A DNA stretch of 64,000 nt from Lepisosteus oculatus (Eukaryota > Chordata > Actinopteri > Semionotiformes > Lepisosteidae): the NCBI RefSeq assembly GCF_040954835.1, contig NC_090723.1:8566001-8630000 (forward strand), read 5' to 3'. Under the pieces are notes generated by a model. That model was not told the origin of the DNA. It ran no database searches and saw only the letters and a list, made by a program, of their open reading frames with translations. The position numbers were made by a program, and so were the translations under genes. This document shows positions 1-12,269 of this stretch, piece after piece (within the stretch, counting starts at the first letter, position 1; each line of letters begins with the position of its first letter).

Positions 1-854
1 TCTACAACCCATTTAACGGATCAAAACATTCAAACCAATTTTATTTTAGACACGTTCATGTGTTTCGGAGTCATGACAGATCCTGTAAATGTTCCACTCG
101 CTTTTGTTGTTGTTAATACAGTACATTTTTAATTTGGGGGGACGGTAATTTTCATCCAGGTAAAATTGCTGATGTTATTTTTAATGTTTGTTAAATGACG
201 GTATATAACGTGCTAGAGTAGGCTCTTTCGTCAGTGGAATGCGTTAAACAATTTTATATTGATGTTAACATTTGCATTCCTCTGCAGAATTTTTTTCTGA
301 AGTTGTGTAGAATTCCCTGCGCTTTTAACAGGGTTTGGATTGTTGTGCGATACTGCTAGTTTACATTTTCAAACATTTTATAGACATAATTTATTCGGCA
401 CAGGTTTAAAATGTACACAATAAACCATTCTTAGTTTTTAACGAAGGAATGAATAGCTCTATGTAAACCATTCTTTGTCTGCTCCATCTCATCGATAATT
501 GTCAAACATTATCGAGGAAGACCATATTTAGACCGACGTATTTTTGTCATTTTGTAGAAAACCATTAACCTTTGTCGTATTGAACAACTCACTTTGCTGA
601 TATTGCAATGCAACGCGATGTACAAATAAAAAATATGGATTTTTTTCCCCTAGTTATCTCCTCAGCTACACCTGCATGTTCTTAGCGGCCTTGTGAAATG
701 ACATAGGTCAAATACAAATAACAACAATATCTGTGTAAAACAAATTAAATCTTAATCCTGGGCAAGCCAGGGCGAATCTGCTCCGGGCTATCTCAAGATA
801 TCTCAATGAACGGTTTGCTCAGGTGCGAGCTTTCTGGTTAAATACCTTTTCAGC

Positions 855-874
855 TATTATTATTATTATTATTT
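855..874. repeat. (TAT)n microsatellite
   Basis: About seven units in AT-rich DNA near the left edge. Confidence 0.85.
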
Positions 875-3800
875 ATAGATTTAGAAAAAATGACTTTTTC
901 TGCACCGTGAACGCGTGCTATAATCAGATACTTCCAATTTCGGTAACGGCAACGACTTGCTGATAAATTAATATTTTTCCATATTTAACAGGCACAGAAA
1001 CAGAGAACGCGAACACTTCAGTTTGGATTTTTGTTGTTAGACTTCAGAATATTTTTTTTTATCAAGCCCATGTGATGTACCGTTTTGGGTTTTTTTTACA
1101 CTGTTTTATATCTGACGCTAAACATAGTTCTGTGTTTAGAGCTCGATCGCCGTAATTCACCTTTTAATAACAATGAAAGGGTAACTGCCTTTGTAGTTTT
1201 TAATTTGGGCGGGTATGACCAAGGCTCGAAGCGTGTAGTTAAGTTGACAATCAGTTCAATTGGAATCCGGTGAAACAGCTGACCTGAATCTGACCCCTGG
1301 CAGTGTCTTCAGAAAATGCCCGGCACTCTCCTCTCCCGATTCGACATCATGGACGGCCAACTTGGCGGCCGTTTCAGGCGGAGAGGCCGAGGGTGTTGTT
1401 GGTAAAAATTGTAAGGCTGGTCCGGTGTTGGTTGGCTGACGGAAATGTGGGGATTTCCCTCGAATTCGCGGTGTCTGCTGCCGCCGGACAGTCCTCTTGG
1501 CGCCCGTCGAGGTAAGAAATCCCGTTTACTTTCACGGGTGGCGGGATTGACGCCGAATTGCACCGCATTTGACTTGCTGCGTTTTCAAAATGGAATATCT
1601 GTGGGGGGTCACGTTTTAAAATATACCATTATATTATTCTACTTGTGTTGTAATGTTTTAAGCGTAAGGGAATGAACGTGGTCTATTCTCCGCCACCAGA
1701 CGAAGGCCTTCGCCGACGCCCCGAGGCCTGGTCCGGCTGAGCGCACCTCTCTGTGCGCGGCATCGCCCGGGGCGGGCCGTACCAGGCGGGTTGTGTGTCA
1801 CAGGGCTGTTTCACACGATGTGTGTTAGGATGGAGCGGGGGTGGGGTGGCTGACAGTTTTACAGTTGTACGCTCTTCACAGTGTGTTCTGGGCGATTTCT
1901 GTGGTTTCCATGCCGCTGTCATAATGAGTAATTTTCTTAAAATTGTAACGTAACCGGCTTCAGTGAAAGATGTGATTCCCACCGGTGCCTAGACCTCCTC
2001 CAGTTTGTACATTCAGCTGATCCAAGCTGCTCGTTGGTCAGTTTCCCATAGTGCATTGCTTATATACAGCTGTCTGCCGGGTGTGAAACACAGCTGTTAA
2101 GGACAAGACCGATTACACCTGTTTCTCGAGATCCTGACACACCAGAGTTTGAACCTTGATCTTCAGCGTTTTGTTCAGGCTCTTAACTGAACATGGTCTC
2201 CGTTTGCCTGGGCTGTTCCGAAAGACCTGGGTCTCCTCTTCCCAAAACATCCTTCCTTCTCAATCCGTTCCTGCTAGAACAGGGCGAGACAGTCAGGAGC
2301 ACCAGCCTCTCTGTGGCTTATCCTTTATAGCACTTGGGGAAATAGTGGGGAAAATAGAATTAGCTACAAGAAAAGTGAATACAATGTTCAGAGATTTTCT
2401 GTCACGGGCGTTTGATGTTTATTATTGGAGCTGAAAATGCAGAGTGTATCTTCTGTCTTCCTGTAAAATGGGTACAGCTTGAAATGAGTGATTAACCCGG
2501 AGTGAGACTGCAGACTTGGCAGCTGGTGTGGTTCTGTGCTCTCCTGAGGCTCAGGGCTAGTTAACAGAGTCCATTACTTGTGGAACAAAACAGCTCAATC
2601 TTGCCATCAGGCCCCTGCTCCCCGTTGTATTTGTCGTCTCTTCTGGTCCACTGCAGGCTGGGTAGAAACTCGGGGGACAAAACAAATCTTCCAAACTTGC
2701 GGTCCTGCATCAGTTTGTGCTCGGCGATCAATGACCATTGTACTCCAGTAGCCTTCCAGGTGTCGGGTATTAAATCTCTGATTGCACAGCCCATGGGTCA
2801 GCCTGCAGCCAGGCCCCAGACATCTGGAAACACCACAGGGCTCAGCTCCAGCCCTGTCTACACATGCGCAGACAGCAACAGCTTGTGTCGCTCTTCAAAA
2901 GATTGCCCTTAGTCTTGAGTTTAAGGATGGACAGCTATGTTACTCCAGTCTTAGTAAAACAGTATTCAGTGGATTTAACCAAGATAATGTTAGGAAATGC
3001 CCCTGATAAGAACTACCACTTTAAAACCCAAATACCCTGCTTCCAATATAAAAGAACAGATTCTAACAAGAGGCTTTTGGCCCCGTTATAGGCAATTTGC
3101 ACACATACTGTATACTGTAAGGTTAAGCCCTATATACCTAGTTAATTCGACACCAAAATAAACCCAAATTGCAAAAATTATATTTCATTACAAAGCTTGA
3201 GTCAGTGCAGCGTGTTTATTCAGTTCCCCGAGGTACAAATCGGCAGCAGCAAGAACCTCAATATCTTTGTCACAGGTGTGTGGAGCAATTTGAACCAGCA
3301 GTGAGGCCCTTCACATCTGGGTGACACAGAGCGCCCAGTTCCTCCCCCCCCTTCTTTCCCCACTGCAGGTGAAACTCCACGTCCTAAATCCGCAGGCACT
3401 GCTCCGACAGCAGGCTCAGATCTCCAGACGCTGTTGTCAGGGGACAGGCGGACGTGAGCCAGCAGAGCAGTGCAGCGTTTCACTGGTTATGAACCGACAG
3501 CTACGCTTCAACACGTTTAAGCAGCTGGAGAGCGGAAGGCTATGGTTATTCTCAGCTCTTTGACTCAAGCGGGAGATGTCTTACCTGCATGGTGAGGCAG
3601 GACTGGGCTTCTGGAGCAGCAGTGTGCAAGGACGTAGCGGCCAGACAGAGCTGCGTACAGGAAGACACAAACGGTGCTCCGCTGTCTAATGTGACTTCCT
3701 AGATAAAGCATTGAGTGTTGATTAATTTGGCTACTCCGAACCTACTTATATACCCCTCTCCCTTGCTCTGTTAACAGCGATTATGGACCCTGTTTACTTG

Positions 3801-4119
3801 AGGCCGAGAGAAAATAGAAAAAAAAAGAAGTGTTATTGAATGGAGTGGCAAGCCATCGTAGCAAATTATAGGTAATTTAACATCTTGAGATTAGAATAAT
3901 GGGAGTCCAATTTGGACAGGCTGCACATTGCCTTCCAAACAGGGCAATTACTGAAAAACGGGATTTTGGAAACTCTAGAGAGAGAATGAAAGAGAAAGTG
4001 GAGGGAGAAGGGGGAGAGGGAGGGAAGGAGGTACTGAAAGAGAGGAGGAGGAGGACGATAAAGGGAGCTGGTGCTCGCTGATGTTGACTTCAGGCTTTGT
4101 TGTTTTGTACCCGGGGTGT

Positions 4120-4350
4120 CTGATGAATTTTAATTGTGGGATACAAAAATTATGGATGGATGGTGTGTTATTAACCAGAAATCCCAGCTGCCTCGAACGC
4201 TAATTATTATGATTATTGGTATTAGCATGAGTGATCCGATAACTGTTCTAATTGTGCGCCACTTCCCGTTTCTGCGAGCGAATGTCTTATTGCAGCTCGC
4301 CGAAGTGCCGGGTAATCCAAAGATACAATGCCCTGATTAGCATAGTTGAG
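4120..4350. promoter_or_regulatory. Candidate enhancer in the dlx3-dlx4 interval (TAAT cluster)
   Basis: Several homeodomain-type cores lie close together: TTTTAATTGTG near 4130, GCTAATTATTATGATTATT at 4199-4217, CTAATTGTGCG near 4250 and TGATTAGCAT near 4335. CpG-bearing non-repetitive sequence lies between them. From established knowledge, vertebrate Dlx pairs are regulated by intergenic enhancers that bind Dlx proteins themselves. The position fits; conservation could not be tested. Confidence 0.3.
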
Positions 4351-6189
4351 AGCTGGGAGGAGGGACCACATGCGCTCCCTGAATACCAGCCATGATTTGT
4401 CCCTGCTGTGACTCCTGACACCTAAACAGTAGAGACAGAGGAATGTGGTGACGGCTTCAGAGTGTGTTCCTGTTATAGATGCGCTGTGGTGTGCAACTCC
4501 CAGGCACTTCTTTAGTTACTCAACCCGTCGCGAAGGGGCTGGCCCTCATGTCTGCGTTTCTCTCCCGAGAGATGTCGAACCAGGGGTCGTTTGGACACAG
4601 CTGTTGGGAATGCCACCCTTGTTCTGTTTTTCTGTATCTAAATGGCATCATTGAGTGATCGTTCAGGAGGGAGCAAAATAATATCTCGTTCTCACTTTGA
4701 ACAAGTGCCCAGCAGCTGCCGGCTGTCTCTTCTCTCATCAGCTTTAAATCCTGCTTGCTTCTTGACCCCCAGATAAACCACCCGCTCCCTCCCACCCTCT
4801 CCTCTACCCCGTAGCCCCCCTACGCAGTCAGACTGTTTTTTCTCCCCCCCCGACAAGTCATCGCCTCCACCCCCTCGTAGGGTCTGGAATCGCATTGCTT
4901 GACATTATCATGATAAAGGTCAGCAGCTCAAGTCGGCCCACGCAGGTCCAATCAGGAGTGTGCTAAGTGGGTTGTGCCGAGAGCAGTGTGAAGCTGTGGC
5001 CACACACCAGACTGGCCCATGATCTGTGGAGCAACGTGCCCCTGGGTGGTGATGAAGTGGTCTATAGTGGAGCAAACGGGGCCACACAGGAAGCAGAGTG
5101 GTAACCTGATGACGAAACACCTGAGCGTCCAGCAGCTTCGCTGGCCACGTGCACTTGGCACTGTCACTCCAGCAGACAGGGCCCCTGGGACAGAGGTGTT
5201 GGTTTAATCTCTACTAACTCCTTAACGTTTCGCCATGCAAACCTTCACGGTCACTTAAAACGGCATTCGCAGTATTTGTTTTAGCACTTGAACAGAGCAG
5301 TTAATCCCAATGCTTTAGAACAAAGGAGAGGAGGATGTTGTTTTTCCTGATGCATCAGAATCATGTCTTGATAGTGCGACGGAGGACACTGACCTTGGAT
5401 TTACAGTGAACTCAACTTATTCGAAAAGTTTGTTTCGAATAAGCGGAGAGGCTGGGGGGTGGTGGAGGGAACAGTTCCTTCTGGCTGCCTGCGGTTTTTG
5501 TTTTCCCAGATTCCTCGAGATCCTTTCGGAAACCGAATTAATTAGCGGAGGGCTGAATCCGTGGGGCATCGTTTTTATGTGCCAATTAAAACCGCGGCAT
5601 GAAAGAGAAATCAGGTTTTCATCTGGCAACGCGAAGTAACTCTGACTCCAGCAGAAGTGCTCATGGCGGATGGAAGCCGTGCTCTGGGCTGGGGAGCTGG
5701 TTCAGGGCCGTGCCAGGCTCCTCGGCACCTTTTTCTGTCTCGGCTTCTCAGTTGCCTTTCTTGACAGACCTGAACCAGCTTGGTTATACACTTTCAGTGC
5801 TTTAAGAGCCCAGCGCTCTGGCAACACTAAGGCACTGTCGGGCTGTGCTGTGGCTCATCTCTGTGATCCATCATGCTTTTGATACCCAAGTCCTGATCAG
5901 TGATGTCATCTTACCAAACAGTTTTTTGGGGGACAGGTGGAGGGGCGGTTTTCACCCCAGGTGGCTGCCTTCTCTTTCCATGGCCACCTGTTGCTGGAGT
6001 TGGGGTGCAGAGTGGGAGAACTGTAATTACCCATGTAGAGGGTCAGTGCTTCAGTGTGGTGTCTTTAGGAGCTGTGCTTGTTACTGAAGTCTGTCTTCAC
6101 CAGCAGACCAAACAATAAAGAACAGAATTAGCAAACCTCCAGTGATTGAATCTATAGCTCTTAATTGTTTAATAGCTCTTAACCAAGTA

Positions 6190-6345
6190 TCATCAATCCC
6201 ACCATTTTCTAATCACTTCAGGTAGTTCAGGGCATGGGAGAGCCTGTCCCAGCAAGCAACAGGCAGGGCGCACTCTGAGCGGGACACCAGCCCAATCTGA
6301 TATAGGTTGTAAACCGGGGCACCTATTTGAGAATTATGTCTCTGA
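6190..6345 (-). repeat. SINE-like repeat, tail fragment
   Basis: GGAGAGCCTGTCCCAGCAAG with GGGACACCAGCCCAATCTG matches the tail of the 63.6-kb repeat. On the minus strand it continues into GTGATTAGAAAATGGTGGG, the usual tail of this family. The tRNA-like head is absent. Confidence 0.65.
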
Positions 6346-7039
6346 AAGAGGTCCCCCCAGGGATGAAGACATGTTGTGTATCTGCTGTACTGTCCGTTCG
6401 AGCTTTTTGGCTGCCAGACAGGCTCACACCAGACTGAAATGTCAAAGAATCATCCTCATCCCTCATCGTTCCTGAGCTCAACAAAGGTCATAAAGGGTGT
6501 GAAATAACCGCAGAGAAAATGTAAGAAATATAGTTAGTAATAGCTTCTGTTTTATGTAGATTTTTTACATGAATTACATTAGTGCAGTTGTTTGAGATTT
6601 TTGTTGTGTGCTATAAAAAAGCGATTTTTGTTTTCTTTTGTTTCATCTAAAAACAACTAAGAAGTGTTTTACGTTGACTAAGTGGAATTTTGTCCAGTTT
6701 ACATTGTTGTAGTCCTTAAAGTGACAAGTTAGCAAACATTGCCAGGCTGTTTGAATCATTTGCTTTTCCTGACAGAAGGTATATAATTAGTTCACAGTAT
6801 AAACATACATGGACATGTCTTTACAATCTTGACCGTGGTCACTAGAAACGTCCAGCTTCTAAGAAGGAGAGGCTCATGGTAACGAGTCTGCAATGTAGTT
6901 GTCCTTCTCTGTGTACATGCTTTTGATTGCAATGTTTAAATCATTTTCTCGGACCGTTGCAGGGAAAGTACGTCCGTGTTTGTGAATGAGCGAGCATTTG
7001 TGGAAATTTTTTTTTGTGGTCAGCTCGTAATTCTCAAGC

Positions 7040-7104
7040 GCACACACACACACATGTTGGCGAGGAAGCAGAATTTTCCAGTGGAGGTGTGTGTGTGTGT
7101 GTGT
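7040..7104. repeat. Paired (CA)n and (GT)n microsatellites
   Basis: (CA)n at 7040-7053 and (GT)n at 7087-7104 face each other across 33 bp, so the tracts are mutually complementary and can form a stem. Confidence 0.9.
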
Positions 7105-8963
7105 AAAATCTGGTCATGCCCTTTGCCCTCACACACAGGAGATGATCTGGGGAGAGGGAGCTCAGCCTGTAAAACGCCTTATTTCCCTCGCGTCCGTGAG
7201 CAAGTGACCTGACTGGTTTTGCTGGTAATCTGAAAGGGGTTTGGGGCGGAGCAGGAAATGGCAGCCCAGATCTCTGGGATCATGGTGGGGTTCGCTTCTT
7301 GAAGAACCTCCCTTTCAGGCGGAGCTCTCTTGCTCTCTGAGCTGAGCCGGGTTCGGGAGCGTGATGTCATTGGCCGGCGGTTCTCGGGGCCCAGCTGTGG
7401 GCCCTCCTGCTGCTCCCTGTCACCCCAGCCCGCGGGAGCCCACTGTGGACCTCTGGCCCAGGGACGAGTCCAGTTGGCATCCTTGTGTTTTCTCACCGGT
7501 GCAGTTTCAGGGTGGGAGCTGGAATGAAAATAAAGCTGACGTGTTTTTCCAGCACTTCACGGGGGTGTGGACTGCACAGCCGAGCTCCCCCTCTTGTCAT
7601 GAACCCTGAATCCTTCATCTGTGCCGTGAGCCCCAGAGGTGGTGAAGGGCCTCCTGGCACTGGTGACTTTGCACCCCCTTTAACACAGTCCTGGCCCGCT
7701 TGGGATCACATCGCGTTGATTTAAAAAACATTTCAAGGCAGTATAGTCGGGAAGCCGGATTTTCGGCTGTGGAGACTGTGTTGGACTTTTCCGTAATGAT
7801 TTTATATAGAACAGAGCTGCTATCCCATGACTCTTTGACCGGTTTTGGCTTTCCTAATTTTCTGGTGGGTACAAACAGCCCTTTGCTTTTCTCAAGTGAG
7901 AAAAGAGCATCTTTTACTAACATTTTTTTTAAAGTAAGTTATAGTGTTTTTATTTTGGGTCTATAGCTGGTCTATCTAGATTGGTTTCGTTTATACTTGC
8001 TGGCGAAATTTGTGATAGAATATGGCGCCTCTAGAGGCCAGAAGCAGACGCTGCAGTTTGAGTGGCCTGCTTGCGAGTTCCGTCTGATAGACGAGATAGC
8101 TGTCTGTCTGTTGTAGTCTGTGTTTAACTTGACTGTTCAGCGTGATTGGATGGCCAGCACAGTTCCCTGTCATTGGCGTGTCCCTTATTTCCTGGAAAAG
8201 GAAATTCAGGCGTGGGCTTGCAAACCTATTCCTGTGTGTATGTAAGCACACCGAAAAATACTCCCAGGTGGACTTAAAGCACCCATCGTAAATGCTGTTA
8301 TCACGGTCAATAATCATACAATTTCTCAGTCGTTTAAGCTGATAAGTGGGGGTTGTAAAATCAGCCTGTCATGTCATCAGAGTTCTGCTGGAAAACGCAC
8401 TGAAATTGCTGGGTTTCCTTACGGCCGTTTTGGGAAAACAGCATCTGAGAAAATTTACATTTACAGCCTTAACAATAGTCTCAACTTGCAGACACTAGCC
8501 CCTGGTAGTTGTGCTTTCTTGTTTTGTAGCTGAATTAAATGTTGGGCAAACACAAAGTACCGAGTATGTCTGCCTTCCATCGGTGTGAACTCATTCAAGG
8601 CGTGCATTGTTTTCTGACAAATCACGCGGGAGGTTTACACGGTATTCCCACACTCGACTCTCCTCTGCTTACCCAAGGGAAAAGCCCAGATCCCTGCTTC
8701 CCACACGAGAATATACACCCGCGGTTCGGATCAAATCGCCGCGGTTAAACCCATTGTACGGAGCCGCGGAGTGTGGAAAATAACAGCAGAGCCCGAACCC
8801 CCGCTTCTCACAGTGGAGAGACGTGAGAAGGGCTTAATGCCCCCCCCAGTCACGAGCTCCGGCCCTGCCTGTGCGTGTCTGGAGAGCTGGGAACCGGCTC
8901 GGAGCTGGGATCGCTTTCCTGAACCTGTTGCGCAATGGAGCGTCGTGATGGGCTCACAACATC

Positions 8964-9346
8964 ATATTTGATTAAGGTCGTCCCTACGACAGTCTCACGG
9001 GAGTTGAGATAATACTGCTTGATTTGGGGGTACGCTACCCCAGGTAATAGCTGTTTTTGCAGCCTTGCACCCGCACAGTTGGGCTCCATGCGTGTCGACA
9101 GCGTTGAGGGGAACCGTGACCGTTCTCAAACGGAGCTGTTGGACGGCGGGACGACTGAACGCCTTTCCGCTTGCAGTGCGGTCGTGTCTCGGTGCGGCGG
9201 CGGGTCTGTGTGTTTGTACGTGCCCGCTTCTTAGCGAGACGTGCGGGTTGCAAAAACAGTCATTACTTGGGGTAGCGTACCCCCAGATCGAGCAGTATTA
9301 TCTAAACTCCTGTGAGACTGTCGTAGGGACGACCATAATCAAATAT
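8964..9346. mobile_element. Foldback / MITE-like element with ~100-bp inverted termini
   Basis: The left arm, 8964-9065, and the right arm, 9248-9346, are reverse complements at about 90% identity. Both contain GGTCGTCCCTACGACAGTCT, GATAATACTGCT and GGGGGTACGCTACCCC. The 180-bp centre is GC- and CpG-rich and has no recognised transposase. This is the structure of a non-autonomous DNA transposon. The outer ends are blurred (ATATTTGATTA on the left, TAATCAAATAT on the right), so target-site duplications could not be assigned. Confidence 0.75.
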
Positions 9347-12269
9347 TATTCCTCTTCTTCAGATGCTGTCTATTGCTCAGGAAATTGTTGGTGAAGGACT
9401 CTACCCCCTCTGAAAACACACGCTGTCTCCGTCTTTCATTGACGTATGGGATGCTGGTTGGACCGTATGAGTTTAATGCGAGAGAAATACGTGATTATTT
9501 TCCCCTTCCTGAAGCAATAAGTCTTGTCCTCTGCTTCTCGCTGCGCGTGATGCTGTGGGATAATATCACACATCCTGTTACAGGAGTGACAGAAGGCGTA
9601 AAGCCGGTTCCTGCGTGGAGAAGACATCGGTGTGAATCTGCCTTCCGATTCTCTCCGTTGGTCCAGAGCGGTCTGATACCCACGCAGTGGCGGGGGGGGC
9701 GGGGGCGGGTTAGTGCCCGGTGGTCCATCTGCTGCGATCTGAACCTCCGCATTAGCGGTCTCGGTCTCATGTGATTTCAGCGAGAGACTTGTTACAGAAT
9801 GGGTTCTGCGGCCTTTATTATAGCTTCGCCTCTGCGGGTCATAATTTCATACCAAGGACAGACAGATCGTTTTAGGCGCAGATTAAACCAATCTACAACA
9901 GTAGCCTATTTTCCCCAAAGTCTCACATTTTTCATAATGAGAACCATATCTAAGTCTTCAGAAAAGGAGGCATTGTGGTTTTGCGGAGGTGTCCATGGTA
10001 ACGGCGTTTTTGGATTAAGCAAAACTATGGGATATTGAAGGCAATCCCAAAGTCCTGTTAATACCCCATCCCTTCTCTAGAGATTGACATATTTTAATGT
10101 TATTCTTTTTACATATGCGTTCCGTATTTTGACATTAAAAGCCCTATTGGATGGATGAATGAGCTCGGCAGTAGCTGCTAAGTGTGCTCTTTTGTAACTT
10201 CGGCACCGTTTGTAAACAGTCAGGAAACCGATGACAGACAGTAATTACTTTAAAGCATGTTGTAATATTATAAGGGCTTTGAGATGGCTATCTCTACAAA
10301 TGATATATAGTTACTAATTCAAGACTCTAATCTTTAGCTAGTCCCTGAGCGATGCTAGCTATGCTTTCTAGACACATTTCGCCTTAAGAGAACCCGTTTT
10401 CTGCGGCGTTAAGTATGCGTTTTTTTTACGGTGTACGTTCCTGAATGGACTTTTGCAGATTTGAAATGAAACGTTTCATCCTGTTTTCCGGGAAGACGGG
10501 ATGGGATCCACGACTCCCGAGCTCTCGGGGGGAAGGGGCTCCGGGTCGGAACTGGAAAGGCCAGGCGGAGAGACGGCTGCGGAGCCCTTACAGCAGGCTA
10601 GCCGCGCGGTGTCGGGTGCAAGCGACAGTAATAAAGAATAGCAGAGCCCCCCTTTTCCCCATGAAGGACGCTGGCGCGGGGGACCCCGGTCTGCCTGCTC
10701 CACCTGACTCCAAGCCCACTCCCCACGCGTGTGCGGGGCTTCGGCAAGGACCTGGGGCGCCACGGAGCCGCGGCGACACGATTATTCGGTTTTAAGATTT
10801 TCACGCACGATTACGTCTTGGGACAGCGCACCTTTTACGCCAGAGACCTTTTTCGTTTATTTTTGTTAAATTCAGCAAATAAATAGTAACCTTAGTGCCT
10901 TAAACATTTGCAGACATCTGTCAAGTTTAAGTGTGTTCGCCGCAGAGGTTGCGTGAACTTCTTTTCACTTAGAAAATCAACAAAACGTGTAATTTGGCCA
11001 GGGGTGCCCGAACTTTTGCGTCCAACCGTATGCTTGAAAGTGACGGAAGAAACGCCCGACCCCAGATTGACTAAAAGGTTTGCAAACGAGGCTCACGGCC
11101 TGACCGGAGCACTTCAGTGCTGTAGTAGTTATAGAAAGGAACCGTGTCGTAGCAGGTTCTGTAAAACAGTGCGACTGGGTTCGGGTTTATGAAGTTTAGA
11201 CGCGCGTAGAAGATCGTTATCTTCCCTTGATCCTGGGCGCGTCTGTCCGTTCAGCGGTCGATGGGCAGTAACTGGCGCGTCTCGCCAGGGCGGTGGGACT
11301 CGAGTCGCCCGGGTGGCAGGCCCTGATTACCTGAGCTGTCTACCTGCGGCCTCAGCAGTGAGCTGCACTCGCTCCCGCTGCCCAGAGTCGCTGGCGGTCG
11401 CTGTAGGTCTTGCGGGGATCGAACACACAAAAAGACCTTCGTATTCGTGAGGAAGCCTCCACGACTCCGAGAGCCCGAGGAACCCCAGCTTCGACTCGTT
11501 AGAAATTGATTGCCTTTTTAGAGTTTTTTTTTTGGAATGAGAATTAACGGGTGAACGATTTTCTAGCGGCATAGGCGAGGCTGCGTGACCTCCTCCGTCC
11601 CGAGGTTGTTGGAAATCGCATTATGTATCGGGGAGAGGTGGGATTTTGAACCCAAGGCCTGAGCGCAAAGGAATGTCCAAGTCGGTTACTGGCACCGCTG
11701 GGGGGCGCACCCGGGATGAGAGAACTGCTGGTTTAGGGAATGTGTTCGGAATGATGGTCGGGATAGTTACAGCTCCTATTGTTGGATGAACAAAACCCTT
11801 CCGCGCTGTCCTTAAACACGTGGACTACCTTGCTTTGTTTCCGCCACCTGGAAAATCCGGCACCTGCTTAATTGTTTTCCCGTGGACGTGCCGGGACGTA
11901 ATCGCCACATTCCAGGCTGGCTCCGTGACGTCATCTTCGGTCCTCGGGCCGTGTCCCTCTCAGACGCGCCTCTGCCTGATCATATACACCTGACCCTGCA
12001 GAGCAACCGGGCGTCTGGAAGTACCGGGCTGGAGACGCGTGGCCCGGCGACATTAGCTGGTTAAGTAAGCAAATTAGTATTTTGTGTGGTTTAATATGAA
12101 TGCAGTCATTACTGTACACCCTGGCACCAATTAGTCCGGTACGCAGGCTCCCGCATCGAGGCAAGGAGCGTGTGTGTGTGTGCATTCCTGTGCGTTTCCT
12201 CCCCATCCTCTGGTGTCTCTCCAAGCAGCAGAAGTACATTCATTAACAGCTGTTAGCTTTTGCCAGTTA

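Larger units (their letters stand above)
1..6189. other. Non-coding interval, expected 3' flank of dlx4
   Basis: No open frame resembles a protein. The first 1 kb is AT-rich with AATAAA hexamers near 419 and 626 on the plus strand, which could belong to the 3' UTR of a plus-strand dlx4 ending left of the window; this is inference from synteny only. Other contents are the candidate enhancer near 4.1 kb and a perfect stem-loop at 5416-5443. Confidence 0.6.

Noticed and set aside
8020..8050. CTCF-like motif around GGCGCCTCTAGAGGCC
   Set aside because: The core is one G short of the pattern on the minus strand; it is better seen as a short GC palindrome.
9373..9774. 133-codon open frame next to the 9-kb foldback element
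   Set aside because: No transposase motif and no similarity to known families; the opposite strand is equally open.
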